A DNA stretch of 64,000 nucleotides from Diaporthe sp. PMI_573 (Eukaryota > Ascomycota > Sordariomycetes > Diaporthales > Diaporthaceae), in the NCBI GenBank assembly GCA_021399435.1, contig JAJTUP010000159.1, positions 1 to 64,000 of the forward strand, written 5' to 3'. Below the pieces are notes generated by a model. The model ran no database searches and was not told where the DNA came from. It was given only the letters and a program-made list of their open reading frames with translations. Shown here piece by piece: positions 24,745 to 35,185 of this stretch; positions within the stretch are counted from its first letter, which is position 1; the number at the start of each line of letters is the position of its first letter. Position numbers and translations under genes: made by a program.

Positions 24745-25510
24745 AAATACTTTATAAATAAGGTATATATTATTTTTTTACCAGCCTATACCTTATATAT
24801 GCTTTAACTACTAGATATAATAATCTTTGGCTCTCTAAAGACTATCTTTAAAAAATATCTTAGCCAACAAAGAGGGTATAATTTATTATCAGTTATAATA
24901 AAGAAATATTTTCTTTATTGCTATTATAAGGCCCAAATAGAGATACTTATAGAGTTAAATATTTATTCTAGCTAGTAAGCAACAGGTCTTTAGCCATTAT
25001 CTAAATATAAGGTACTTAAAAGCTACTTTATTAAAGATAACCATATAAAGAAAGCAAGATTACTAGAATTAGCTACTAGTAATAGCTTTAGCGGCCATTT
25101 CTACACTAATAAATACTTTTGTCTACTGCAAGAGACCTCTTTTATAATCCCTAAGCGGTCTTAAAAGCTACATAGTATAGTGGCCCGGTATATCCTTTAA
25201 AAGTAATTAAGCCCTACATAATAACTCTTCTTTAGGAAAATTCTTAAAAACTGAGACCAGAAAGACGTTAATCTAACAATGTCTTTACAAAAAGCCTAAA
25301 ATCTAGAACGCCAAATTAAAGCTAGCAGGGTAGTCTAAAAGAAAAAGGTTTAACTTAACCTAAATAAGCTTTTTGCTAACATTAAGGCTATTTGGAGGAC
25401 CCAAATAAAAGCCGGCGTAGTGCCAGAAGATAGCAACGGATTAAAAGAGTCAGAAACACTATTAGAAACGGGGTTAACTATTGTGGTGGCAGCGGCGTCG
25501 GCGTCACGGC
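24745..25510 (+). pseudogene. C-terminal relic of a pogo/Fot1-like (Tc1-mariner superfamily) transposase
   Basis: Plus-strand reading gives LDIIIFGSLKTIFKKYLSQ, then YYKAQIEILIELNIYSS followed by ATGL-PLSKYKVLK. It then gives LFFRKILKN, LERQIKA and KLFANIKAIWRTQIKAG. This order matches the end of fungal pogo-type DDE transposases (PLDVxxFGPLK...YHKARxEA...NIxxGWxATGLWP...). Several stops interrupt it. The catalytic DDE core is missing because the left end stops at repeat copy 4. The last ~80 codons become GC-rich, marking the return to island composition. Confidence 0.65.
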
Positions 25511-26330
25511 AAAGGCGGCATAGGTGACGGAAGGTGGCCGAGAACAGGGGTGGGCCGAGATCCGGGCCGGGCACGTTACGTGGCCCGATGTATACAAAGC
25601 ACTGCGGGCAGATTTTAGATATGTGTAGACCCATTTTCGGGGTTTTGCAACAGTCACCTCTATAGGCTGCCGTAGTAGATATAGACTCTACCGATGTATT
25701 AAAGAGCATTACTCTGACTGTGGAACCTTTTTCTATCATCCAGAATTGAATACACTCAATCCGACAAGTGTCATCTCGAGGCCCGTATTTTACCTTTTTT
25801 ATTTACCGTTCTGATGCCTTCAAAGGGGCTGGAACATCACAGCGGCGAGTTGCCATTGATCTCGCACTGAAAGATGCCACTCATTTCCTTTCTGGCAGCT
25901 GTACTACCCTAACACGAAGACCCCCAACGAATCCTTCTTTCCCCGACCACAACGTCAATCCCCCATCAATTTGGTGGAAGCTTCGAGGAATAGCTCGCGG
26001 TTGATCGCGCCCTAGAGTCGATGCCGAGTAACTCATGAGGTTTGAAAGAGCTGCTTGAAGCATGACGTCCCCCATAAGCCACTTCTGGACTGGTCAAGTT
26101 TGTCTCCCTTTCCATTACAACCTTTGGGCTCTCGCATACCTTGGAAGAATGGCCCATGCTTGCAGAGTAGCTCCAGCGTTCGGCATGAGCGCCTGGGAGA
26201 GACTCCAGTGCATGGCTGCCTCGTTGGTATTGCGGGTACACCCTGGTGCCTTGTGGCTTGATGATTGCAGCAAGTGATCTCTTCCTGCCATGCTCCGTTG
26301 CGTCCTCCAAGAGGACGCGAGTAAAGCCAG
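25511..26330. other. GC-normal island margin, no supported gene
   Basis: Open stretches of 60-129 codons occur on both strands (for example 25966-26355 minus), but none carries a recognisable domain. The minus-strand stretch lies just downstream of the Baeyer-Villiger monooxygenase fragment and may be its decayed continuation, but I could not align it. Confidence 0.4.
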
Positions 26331-26585
26331 TTACCAGCATGCCTCCCATTGACAACGTTTATGAAAGCCCCAATCCTCTAGCAACTCCAGAGCGAAGTTT
26401 AAAATGTAGACCGACGCATCGCAATCGCATCGTGATCCGGGATATCGATTCCACCACCACGTACCTCCCACATCCGATGCAGCGTCGAAACACTTTACGG
26501 TGGGACGGGAATCACGGGCTGATAACTTAGGGAGTTGATATATCACGCTACAAGCTAGAGGATGACGGGAAGCAAGGACATACAC
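26331..26585 (-). pseudogene. Baeyer-Villiger-type flavin monooxygenase fragment
   Basis: Minus-strand reading contains [20 protein letters not shown] followed by [10 protein letters not shown] and ELLEDWGF. This is the conserved GGTWxWNRYPGxRCDxxS segment of class B flavin monooxygenases that convert ketones to esters or lactones with NADPH and O2. Only this ~60-residue piece is legible. The upstream GxGxxG FAD-binding motif is absent from the same frame and the rest of the ~550-residue protein is missing. It is a gene remnant, in the same direction as the membrane-protein gene upstream. Confidence 0.72.
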
Positions 26586-26959
26586 TAAATGGAAAGTCGC
26601 TACGCTATCTACTATTACACGCTTGATATTGTAGATACACTAAACTGATTACTATATAGTTCTCTCGTATAAGTATCAACCTATTACAATTAATTCCCTT
26701 CTGACTCAAGTAAAAGCGTTCCTTCCTAAAGATAAGTAATATGAGAATCTTAGAAGAGTTGCTGATTTAGCTAGAAGAAATCAGTCGATTCACTATATTC
26801 CTTTTCCCACTATATTCATTTCCAATACTTGAGAGCCACGCTGTTAACTGGCCGCCCCTTAATCTCCGTGACAGGGCCAGGTGCGACAAGCTTGGTGCGA
26901 CACAGCTTCGAAGCAACAGCGCCAACCTGGCCCTACTAAAAGTATACAGCATCGCAGAC
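26586..26959. other. Short intergenic spacer
   Basis: Mixed composition with an AT-rich patch at 26590-26710. No gene is supported. A 61-codon minus-strand stretch at 26767-26952 has no recognisable features. Confidence 0.4.
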
Positions 26960-27979
26960 CTAATCCAGTGTCTGGTTTATTTCCACGGTCTTCATAATAC
27001 CCTGATCTTCCGCTGACGGGTATCTAGAAACGTTCGAGTCGTTACCGTGAACCGATGTTTCCACCTTTCCAGCATGATCCATAATGAGGATATTTTCGTC
27101 AGAGTCGTGGCCAGGAAGTGGCCTTTGGTACTCGGTGGTCGGCCTTACACGCCTACTTCGTTGCATTTCAATCGGATCTAAGCTGGAGCCGACCGCGTAT
27201 AGATGTGTACCTCGTGGGTTATGCGGGTACAGCCTGTTGCTGTCTTGTGGCTTCATGATGTCGATCAGCTTGTTGAGAACGATGAATTCTAGCTTGAGCT
27301 TGAAGCTGTAGACAAGTGGTTGGTATGAGGTCTGGATATCAAGATGGCCGCTAAACTCGGTGATAATAAGGCTGATATCGAGAAGGATTACGATGGTATT
27401 AATGATGACGAGCTGCCGGACAACACCTTGCGCCCTGCCGCCTTTGACAGCAATGACGGATTTCAGGCCGTGGCCAGCCTCCCATATGTAAAGGCCGGAA
27501 ATGATAGCTTCCTGGATACTGAATACAACCAGCTGCAGCCGCTCGTAGACGTCGAACACGACAAGAAAATTGTCAGGATCCACGTTATAGCCAATCCAGA
27601 AAATTGTTAGGGGAATGTGCATTATAAAGAAGTTGGTGACAATCATGATGAGCACCCAGCGGGTTTTCCTTCTATTGGAAACCACGAGATGCAACCTGGA
27701 GTACAAGACAACAGACTGGCCCGTAACCATGCCCCACCAGCTGAGGGCTAGGAGGACGGCCATCGGGGTGTTGGGAGCGAGGGCGAAGAGCCGAAGCAGA
27801 TTGACGATTGCGTAAAAGACAGTACCCGTGGTGGCGACGATCATGCTCCAGAAATAGAGGCCGGTATAGCGCTTGAAGGTGTAATAGATGAGGACGAGGA
27901 TTTCCGCGCAATTGAGGCAGGCCATGCCGAACAAGGCGGCGATGGCCATGCAGATGGCTAATGGAGGTGCCTCGGCCAT
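26960..27979 (-). CDS. Fungal integral membrane protein, DUF7703-like, seven predicted spans
   Basis: Single-exon reading frame of 339 residues. Hydrophobic spans are seen at about 7-32, 42-67, 72-96, 107-131, 150-170, 188-212 and 222-244, followed by a hydrophilic ~95-residue cytoplasmic-type tail. Characteristic strings such as KRYTGLYFWSMIVA, GMVTGQSVVLYSRLHLV, YERLQLVVFSIQEAIISGLY and YSFKLKLEFIVLNKL match my recollection of the DUF7703 family, common in Pezizomycotina and of unknown biochemical function. The start is favoured by the context aaggaaacATGG. Upstream on the coding strand is a long polypyrimidine tract (rc of 28105-28135), a usual fungal promoter feature. It looks intact. The topology resembles fungal rhodopsin-like receptors, but no ligand or signalling motif is evident. 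Confidence 0.82.
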   Translation of the reverse strand: MAEAPPLAICMAIAALFGMACLNCAEILVLIYYTFKRYTGLYFWSMIVATTGTVFYAIVNLLRLFALAPNTPMAVLLALSWWGMVTGQSVVLYSRLHLVVSNRRKTRWVLIMIVTNFFIMHIPLTIFWIGYNVDPDNFLVVFDVYERLQLVVFSIQEAIISGLYIWEAGHGLKSVIAVKGGRAQGVVRQLVIINTIVILLDISLIITEFSGHLDIQTSYQPLVYSFKLKLEFIVLNKLIDIMKPQDSNRLYPHNPRGTHLYAVGSSLDPIEMQRSRRVRPTTEYQRPLPGHDSDENILIMDHAGKVETSVHGNDSNVSRYPSAEDQGIMKTVEINQTLD

Positions 27980-28104
27980 GTTTCCTTTAGATAATGGTGA
28001 CCAGTTTCGGCGTACTGAAGAGGATTGGTGACAGGAGACTTGAATGACTTGCGAGGAATGCCGCGGAATGATGGATCAATTTGATGCAGCTCTCAACTGA
28101 CGAC

Positions 28105-28135
28105 CAAAAAAAAAAAGAAAGAAAAGAAAGATACA
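28105..28135 (-). promoter_or_regulatory. Polypyrimidine tract upstream of the membrane-protein gene
   Basis: On the coding (minus) strand this is an almost unbroken CT-run about 130-160 bp upstream of the start codon at 27979. CT-rich tracts just upstream of transcription starts are common in filamentous fungal promoters. Promoter role is inferred. Confidence 0.4.
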
Positions 28136-28289
28136 ATCATAGCTATGACTCCGGGCGAAGGCAGAAGAGCCGCGAAAAGGTTGGTGTGGCTTCGTTTGGA
28201 AAACTGGTGGCACTTCTAGCCAAGCCACTTCGGCCAGGCGATGCACCGGTTTCCGCAGAAGCGGTATGCCTAGACTATTAGACTATTAT

Positions 28290-30764
28290 ATTATTGGTGA
28301 TAGTGGCTTGACCCCTTTCCCTATACTACGACAGCCAGGGGAGAGCAGGGGGATGTCGTCGATCGCTGATTCTTGGAGCTGCTAGCTCACTAGCTTGCTC
28401 CGTTCATGCCAATGAATAGCATGGAGCTATGTACGGGCCCATGGCATGGTTAGGGATATTGAGGCATGTATATCGCCCTAAGGGCATTGGCCCTTTGTCC
28501 TGTGGGCCAGCCTTCATTGCCTGCGATACTTACGCTACGAATCAAAATTAGCGGAATCGTCGCCGAAACCAAAAGGACTAAAGCCCACAATTGCACAGAC
28601 TAAATCTAGGATTACATACAAAAGACAGCGTTCTCGGTTGGAAGCGGCACAAACCTTCTTCCCAAAGACACGCTGCGTTGCACTGTTAATGCTAGGGAGG
28701 CTTGCTCGACGTAATTTGGGCTGAGATGAGTTTGTAGTTGCACCCAGGCCAGACTCAGCGAGCAACGCAAAGAGCCAGAAATAAGCAAATTTGATTGGAA
28801 CATTGACCTCGGTGAGGAGTCCTCACTCTGTGTGACTTGCTCTAGGGACGGGAAATGCGATATATCACAAAGGATAATTGTCTACCTCGGTATTGCAAGC
28901 GCCACACCAGACGGGCCATGGCATCGACGATCCTCCGCCGGGTCAATTTACACCAATTCTAGTACCTGTCTGGAATGTCCAAGTGCCTGGTGGCATTCGG
29001 AAGACAGCGATAGAGACGCAAGCCTTTCGGAGATTTCGCACAAGCACTCCCAGATATACTCATCGCGAGAACTGACCTGGTGTCGCTTGAGGTTGACCCC
29101 GGCGTACTCCAGGGAGGAATCTTGGCATACCCCGGATATCTTTCGATCCAGCGGCCGCTGATGGCACGGACGCCGACATTCGGCATAGACCACAAGAATT
29201 CGGCATAGACCACAAGAATTCGGCGATACAAGTCATGAGTTGCGCCTACGACGAAGGTGATCACCTTCGAATCGCACAGGTAATGGTCAGTTCATAATAC
29301 AATTGGCAGGCTAGAAGGCGGTTCGCCTAAGGCGTCCAACTATGTCATATTATGTTGTATTGTAGCCGACCACTTTGCAGCCGTCCCGACGACCCATCCA
29401 CTTGCTCGATTGGGTCTATATATTTGCGTGCATCGGACTCTAGCACCCCCAAAGGGTTCAGCCATGCAACGGCACATATGCAAGTGGTCAACGATGTCAT
29501 TGGTTTATTAAGAAGACCTCCCAGGCGGAATGATGCTCTACCGCAGTTTTCGTGTCAGGTGTGCGGGAGGGAAGAGAAAATCTTCTGCCTTTAGTAGATT
29601 GTTGATAGGGCCAAGTGCAGTCTCCAGCACCTGTTCCTAATCAAGCAGAATATCCTACGGGGACATCAAGCCATGTAATTCTTAATAAACATGAGCATCA
29701 ACGGCCATCTCAGGCATGAGCCATGTCGCTAGGACGACCACGAGTCGTTTTTCCACGTCCTTTTCCGTCTTCTCGGACGTTTGCAATAGGCAATATGAAA
29801 TATACATGGGCGGTAGCTGTCTCCTGAGATAAGGAGCCGCCCAGCACTGAACAGCTCCGGAACCAGCTCTCGATACCCGCGGCATATAGTGTCCAAGTGA
29901 CCAGCAGAGTGAAGTTTGAGTTCATTGCGATCCACTGTACAAGGGAGACTCCATAGCGTGATGCTGCGTGCGCGCCGGATCGAGTGGCGCGGTAAGCTGC
30001 GAGTTTCTGGTCTGTGCTGCCCCTGTACTCACCCCAGCAGCCCCTGACAAGAACCGGCTTGCTAACAGAAACCTTGTCCTGTTAGTGGTTGGCCACGAGT
30101 GACCTTGCTGGCTGTGCCTTGGCTTCAGCGGCTCACACTCCGGTACTGAAGTAGCAACCACCTACCTCACCATAGGCAGCATATGGCGTCACAGGCCTCC
30201 CGGGACTCCTTTTCGTCTGTCTCCGCCTTGTCGGGTTGTATTGGCACTGTTGCATCATGAGGCATGCGACTTGGCCAACCGTGTTGATCCAAGGCACCTA
30301 CCGTGTTCAGACAGTGTTAAAGTTCCGCCCTCTGACATGAGGTCGTGATCCATGCGAGTTGCTGGATTGCTAATCTCTGTCAGACCGGGGTCGGATACGG
30401 TGCCACTGGGCTGGAGTACCCCGGATGTACGTATCGTTTCTCGCATTGCGTCGCATCTCCTCAGACCCACCCAGGCTAACCCATACCCGAATCCATCAGT
30501 TGGTTGCAATCGGAGTATTGCCATCTCCTGTGCGCTAGCCAGTCGCCGACCAGGTTCGCATCCATGTCAAGCCTCGACGTCGGAAGTGGTCCGCGGCCAA
30601 TTGTACCCTTGGCTGACCATGACCTCCGCTGTCAGTATCTCGAATGAAACAAGGAGCTGGTTGGCCTGGGTATCCAAGAACATATATTGCCCAGTTGTGA
30701 CCAGTGAGTCCAATGCCTTTCCCTACATGCTTCATCAGCACCACAGAATGTGTAGGGTACTGTT
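28290..30764. other. Gene-island sequence without a supportable gene
   Basis: Balanced composition with many short open stretches on both strands. A plus-strand stretch at 28878-29161 gives VPVWNVQVPGGIRKTAIETQ and, in another frame, LVSLEVDPGVLQGGILAYPG, which read like real protein but belong to no family I can name. The frame breaks between them suggest a decayed gene. No splice model rescues it by eye. Confidence 0.4.
29178..29217. repeat. Perfect 20-bp tandem duplication
   Basis: attcggcatagaccacaaga occurs twice back to back, followed by a partial third (attcggcg). Probably replication slippage; it changes the frame of any gene that existed here. Confidence 0.9.
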
Positions 30765-31487
30765 GAGCACGGGTGGATCGGCGACGGGACATTTCTGATG
30801 CACGATTTGTTGAGTGAAGGCCAGATAGTCCAGTTTGTCGTCACGGCTTACGATCAAGAGGCTGTCGGATCAGAGCGCTGGCATCGCACCGTTTTGGCAG
30901 ACGAGCTTCGCAGGCTCTTCCAGGACTGGCTAACGCACTTGAAGAAGGCGGTCGAAAAGGTAAGTTACGAAACTCTCCATATTCCGCTGGAAGAAACCTT
31001 GGGCTTTGAAGAAAATTGGACGTACTAACAATTGGCATAATAATTATTGTTCGACGAGCCAGAAAGACCTGCTATGTACTTGTGGGAGCATCTACCGGCC
31101 CACACTTATACGTCAGACCCGCTGTGTGTAGTAGGCGATGCGGCTCATGCAACTACACCATGGCAGGGTTTAGGCGGTGGAATTTCGGTCGAAGACAGCT
31201 TCATCTTGTCGCCGCTGCTCGGCCACGCTAAAACGACCAAGGATACAGTGAACGCGCTGAAGGCGTATGACGAGGTGCGCAGGCCACGCACGCAACGCAT
31301 CGTCGAATCTAGCTGGGTTACTGGGGAAATAATGACGGGAAGGGGCGGGGAGACCAAGATGCCTCTGGACCAAGTCAAAGAGAAGCTGGTGCATAGGTGG
31401 GACTTCATCTTTGGTATCGAGCTTGAGAAGCACCGCGATGAGGCCATCTCCATAATGGACCGCTTAGTTCAGGGTGAGGGATCTTGA
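30765..31487 (+). pseudogene. C-terminal half of a salicylate-hydroxylase-like FAD monooxygenase
   Basis: Frame from GWIGDGTFLMHDLLSEGQIV (about 30771) through VTAYDQEAVGSERWHRT to DWLTHLKKAVEK. An intron at 30960-31058 follows (gtaagt donor, tactaac branch point, gacgag end; 99 bp). The second exon starts PERPAMYLWEHLPAHTY and contains the FAD-phosphate motif CVVGDAAHATTPWQGLGGG. It ends VRRPRTQRIVESS...MTGRGGE...HRWDFIFGIELEKH, ending at 31487. These are features of class A flavoprotein hydroxylases related to salicylate hydroxylase. The N-terminal half is missing: upstream of 30770 the frame is broken and no GxGxxG motif is found. The same reading also stays open across most of the proposed intron. 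It is a truncated gene, perhaps recently decayed since the remaining half is clean. Confidence 0.78.
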
Positions 31488-31695
31488 GAACTACGGCAGA
31501 ATACACCTGGGCAACCCGGACATCATTCCAAAACTTTGAACTTTTCCATCCCGGCTGTCAGCACTGAGGGATGTCTCAAGGCCACAAAAGCTGGAAGGTT
31601 TAACTTCAATATCAGAAAACAATAAATTCACTTTGTAGCTTTACAAAAGCTCTCGCTTTGTGAACAATGGAGATTGATTCCAGGTTCTTTGAAAC

Positions 31696-32141
31696 TCAGT
31701 CAGAACCAGTTGCCAAGCCTCCATTGCGACCAGCCTCTCTCGCCTTCTCGCTGCCAGGCTCAAATGAGCCTGACGAAGCCTGACCACCCTTGGAGGCAAT
31801 CTCATGCTGTGGGACAAACGACTTTTAGCACTTTGAATTTCGTCTTGAGGGCAATAAATGTACAGGAATTTAGAGCTACTGACGTGCTTGTCCGGGTCCA
31901 TGCTCGCAAAGCCTCGGTTGCTGGTGTCTCCGCCGTGAGTTTCGGTAGACTCTGTCGAGTTGCCGCCGCCGCTGGCATGACCGCCCTTGGAGGCAATTTC
32001 ACGGACCTCGTCCTTGGGTCTTTCCTCGCCTTATGTGAGCAGGCGATCTTGCACTCCAGAAATAGAACATTAATGCCGAGATATGGCCATTGCTGTCACT
32101 CACCGATTGGCAAAGTTTCCGGGGTTTGAGTTTGCAGACAT
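31696..32141 (-). CDS. con-10: Conidiation-specific protein 10 (con-10) homologue, KGG-repeat stress protein
   Basis: Three-exon minus-strand model: 32141-32104, 32019-31884, 31806-31696, giving 94 residues. Intron 1 (84 bp) runs gtgagt...gaaag and intron 2 (77 bp) runs gtcagt...cacag. The protein starts MSANSNPGNFANRPKDEV. It contains two KGG modules, EIASKGGHASGGG and HEIASKGGQASSGSFEPG, and ends EKAREAGRNGGLATGSD. This is the layout of Neurospora con-10 and the KGG/GsiB-type stress family: small, glycine-rich and hydrophilic, abundant during conidiation, light response and desiccation. The second module ends ARNGG-like rather than KGG at its last repeat. Because of the two introns no long open frame is visible. 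Plus-strand stretches over the same span are shadows. A CACGTG element lies ~85 bp upstream. Confidence 0.93.
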
Positions 32142-32225
32142 TTTCTTTGATCTCTTAGGAGATTCGGTTTTGGCTGAGCCTTTCTCAAGGTGGATAGAGA
32201 TGTAAGAGCTGAGTTGGTGCTAGGT

Positions 32226-32231
32226 CACGTG
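32226..32231. promoter_or_regulatory. E-box (CACGTG) upstream of con-10
   Basis: Palindromic CACGTG in the context ggtCACGTGatg, 85 bp upstream of the con-10 start codon. bHLH factors bind this site. A TATA-like atataaag on the minus strand lies further up, around 32338-32346. Function is inferred from position only. Confidence 0.35.
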
Positions 32232-32524
32232 ATGTTGTGTGTTTTCTGGATCAGAGTTTGATGGGATTGAATGAGGTCTGGGGAGAGGCCTCTTCTTAAT
32301 AGTGAGGAGATCCCATGCTTTTTAGAGATAAGCACCTACTTTATATTGATTGATGTTAAATGAGGTGATGTAAACCGTGCCTTATAGTTTGTCATGACCA
32401 AACACGCTGTTTGCTTTTTCGTATGGCTTCTTGTTTCTATTATACAGTTCCAAGATGTTTGATGAACATCTGAGTGCCGAATGTCCCAAAGTGCATTCGT
32501 AATGACGTTTGAAGTCCACAAAGA

Positions 32525-32615
32525 GTCGTCAATGATGTTACAATGTCGTCAATAATGTTACAATGTCGTCAATGATGTTACAATGTCGTCAATAATGTTA
32601 CAATGTCGTCAATAA
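32525..32615. repeat. 20-bp tandem repeat, ~4.5 units
   Basis: Unit gtcgtcaatRatgttacaat, starting at 32525, 32545, 32565, 32585 and 32605 (partial). Units alternate strictly G, A, G, A at the variable position, suggesting that a 40-bp dimer was the unit amplified. It lies at the edge between the con-10 island and TA-rich DNA. Confidence 0.95.
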
Positions 32616-32639
32616 TACTAGACGCCGGTAACGTAAGCA

Positions 32640-33623
32640 CACTATTTGCTCTACCTATAGTTGCTGTGCTGATATCTAAAGAAACTGTTTGTTGTGTGGT
32701 ATATATATCTACGCGCATAGAAGGCAACGCCACTATTTAGGGAAACAAGCCATTAGATATATTTTAAGGAGTATGATTAATATCTGCTACTGGAATATAT
32801 AATGGATGCTACTTTAGGAAAGAGTATAGTTATAGGCAAGTCCCCCTTTTTTATAAGCTGGCTTTGGCTAATAGTTATTATAGCCTGTGGCGGACCTGAA
32901 TTCTCTGCCTATATCTATAAAGCTATTATTAACTATAGGGTAGATTAACCTATTAAGTTTGTTAAAATATAATATTGGCTAAGTGTTAGGCTATCTCGTG
33001 CTGCTAATAATAAGGATTTTAAGTAAGAAATAAATAAACTAAATATTGTAGGTAATATAGATTTAGAAAAAGAAAGAAATAGATTAGATAAACCTTTACT
33101 AGGCGAGGGTAAGGATTAGGATAAAATTATACTTTATTTTTAAACTAGTATGCTTATAAATAGTATATTGTAAAAAATGTAGTAAAAAAAGATATACTAG
33201 AAGGAGTATGAGACTATAGCTAGTTTTAGTGTTTCTAAAGAAAGACTTTTCTAGCCCTATACTATATTAGAATAAAATATATTAATCTTACTGTTAAGGT
33301 TATCTCTATAATTAAGACTTAGATACTATACTATATAATTTAAGTTCTATATTAATTATTTATAGTTTCTTTAAATTAGTATTTTAAAATTATTTAAAAT
33401 AGTAATATAGGTTTAAAATTCTAGACTAAGATATTTATAATATATAGCTTAGTAAAATATTAGATAGATTAGTATATTTTATATTAAATTTAAATAATAA
33501 GGTATAAACTATAAGTTAGATAGGTATAATACTATTAAATTTATAGAGGTAAGTTATAATCTTATCTTAGTTTAAAACTAGATACTAATTAATATTATAT
33601 ATTATATAAGATTTACTTTTTGT
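32640..33623. repeat. TA-rich degraded DNA, no gene
   Basis: Strong TpA enrichment, stops in all frames, no recognisable element apart from short open peptides. Probably a RIP-degraded transposon. Confidence 0.5.
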
Positions 33624-34134
33624 TCTGAAGGTTAGTGGATTAAATGGGAGTTAGGTAGCAGTAGGGTACACTGAGGTCTTATTGGGACGCTTGAGAGTGG
33701 TTTAGACAACTTTGTATTAAATTTGAGTGGGCTTCTGTCAGCCCTCCTTACAGTTTTTCTGATATTGTCTCACCCTTAGGCACGTATGGGTTAGCTCTGG
33801 TGCGCAGATAGGGAGGCCGGAAAATTTGCCCTTTAGACCTACTATTTTTGGCTTTAAATAACCAGCCAACCCTAACTCTAATAGTAACCAAACTAAATAT
33901 AGATAAACTTTAAAAATCAGGCTATCTAATAAACTAGGTTATATGCTTTTTGGGTAAGAAATAAGGGTAATGTAGAGGTATGAAGTTAGAGTCTTAAAAT
34001 AGCCTAGAAAATCAACTTACGGCCACTAAACTTATCTGCCAGTGTGTACGCCCTATGGGCACTTAGAGAAATCTAGTGCCAAGTCTAGGGTAACTCCTTA
34101 CATGTAGCGCCTATACAAGCGTTTCCATTTAACA
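33624..34134 (-). mobile_element. ~515-bp repeat family, copy 5, heavily RIP-mutated
   Basis: 511 bp from TCTGAAGGTTAGTGG to CATTTAACA. Compared with copy 7 it has many G-to-A and C-to-T changes (for example gttagagtcttaaaatagcctag for gttagggtcttaaaatagccca). Flanks tttgt and ctagt give no clear duplication. Confidence 0.85.
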
Positions 34135-34322
34135 CTAGTACTTATAATATAGACGGCTAAGAAAAATTTATTATACTAGCTACGTAAAATACTATATCCT
34201 GTAATATACTTCTTTTCGGCTCTTTGCTTCTTAAAGTAGAAAAATTAACTAAACTATTTATTTACCATTTTAATTAATTTTCTCTTATTTCCTTATAACA
34301 TTTAGCTTATTAGTCTCAGGCT

Positions 34323-34832
34323 TGTTAAACGGAAACGCTTATATAGGCGCTATATATAGAGAGTTACCCTAGACTTGGCACTAGATTTCTCTAAGTGCCT
34401 ATAAGACGTGCATGCCGGCAGATAAGTTTGGTGGCCGTGAGTTATTTTTTAGACTATTTTAAGACTCTAACTTTATATCTCTACATTATCCTCATTTCTT
34501 ACCTAAAAAGCTTATAACTTAGCTTATTAAATAGTATGATTTCTAAAGTTTATCTATATTTAGTTTAGTTATTGTCAGGGTTAGAGTTGGCTGGCTATTT
34601 AAAGCCAAAAATAGTAAATCTGAGGGCTAAATTTTCCGGCCTCCCTATCTACGTACCAGAGCCAACCCACGCATGCCTAAAGGTAAGATAATGTTAGAGA
34701 AACTATGAGAAGAGCTGACAGAAGCCTACTTAAATTCAATATAAAGTTGTCTAAACCACTCTCAAGCAATCTAATAAGGCCTCCAGGCACCCTACTACTA
34801 CCTAACTCCCATTTAATCCACTAACCTTTAGA
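34323..34832 (+). mobile_element. ~515-bp repeat family, copy 6, heavily RIP-mutated
   Basis: 510 bp, TGTTAAACGGAAACGC to CTAACCTTTAGA. It carries many C-to-T and G-to-A changes. Flanks aggct and atatt are not a clean duplication. It is inverted relative to copies 5 and 7. Confidence 0.85.
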
Positions 34833-34886
34833 ATATTATAGCTAGTTCTTTAAGTCTTTATCTAGCTTATATATTATTATAAAAAA

Positions 34887-35035
34887 AAAAATTTTTATTA
34901 ACTTATTTTTAATTATTAAATATCTATCTTAACCTTATTAGCTTATCTTTAATTATTAAACAAATATCTTACTTTTATTATCTTATCTTTAATTATTAAA
35001 CAGTTATCTTACTATTATTAGCTTATCTTTAATCT
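34887..35035. repeat. AT-rich tandem repeat, ~50 bp unit, about 3-4 units
   Basis: Repeated ttagcttatctttaattatt followed by aaacaaatatcttac, with small variations. It lies between repeat copy 6 and the outer Copia LTR. Confidence 0.6.
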
Positions 35036-35185
35036 ATTATTATTTATATTTTAGTTCTCTCTACTTTTAATAAGACTTAATAGTCTATTTAGCCATTATT
35101 TCCTTCTCTAATATGTATAATTTATATTTATTTAACCATTTCTTCTATTTTATTAGATAATAAATTATATTTTTAATTGTCTAAT

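Noticed and set aside
25350..25739. 129-codon minus-strand open frame
   Set aside because: Largely antisense to the pogo-like transposase C-terminus and to GC-rich junction sequence; no recognisable domain.
30352..30798. 148-codon plus-strand open frame as the N-terminus of the second hydroxylase
   Set aside because: Different frame from the clean C-terminal half, and lacks the FAD-binding GxGxxG motif. Only a short FPYMLH-like stretch looks related.
31674..32129. 151-codon plus-strand open frame
   Set aside because: Antisense shadow of the spliced con-10 gene, whose introns and KGG modules explain the region.
32525..32615. CRISPR-like array
   Set aside because: Units are contiguous with no spacers, and the organism is a eukaryote; a plain tandem repeat.
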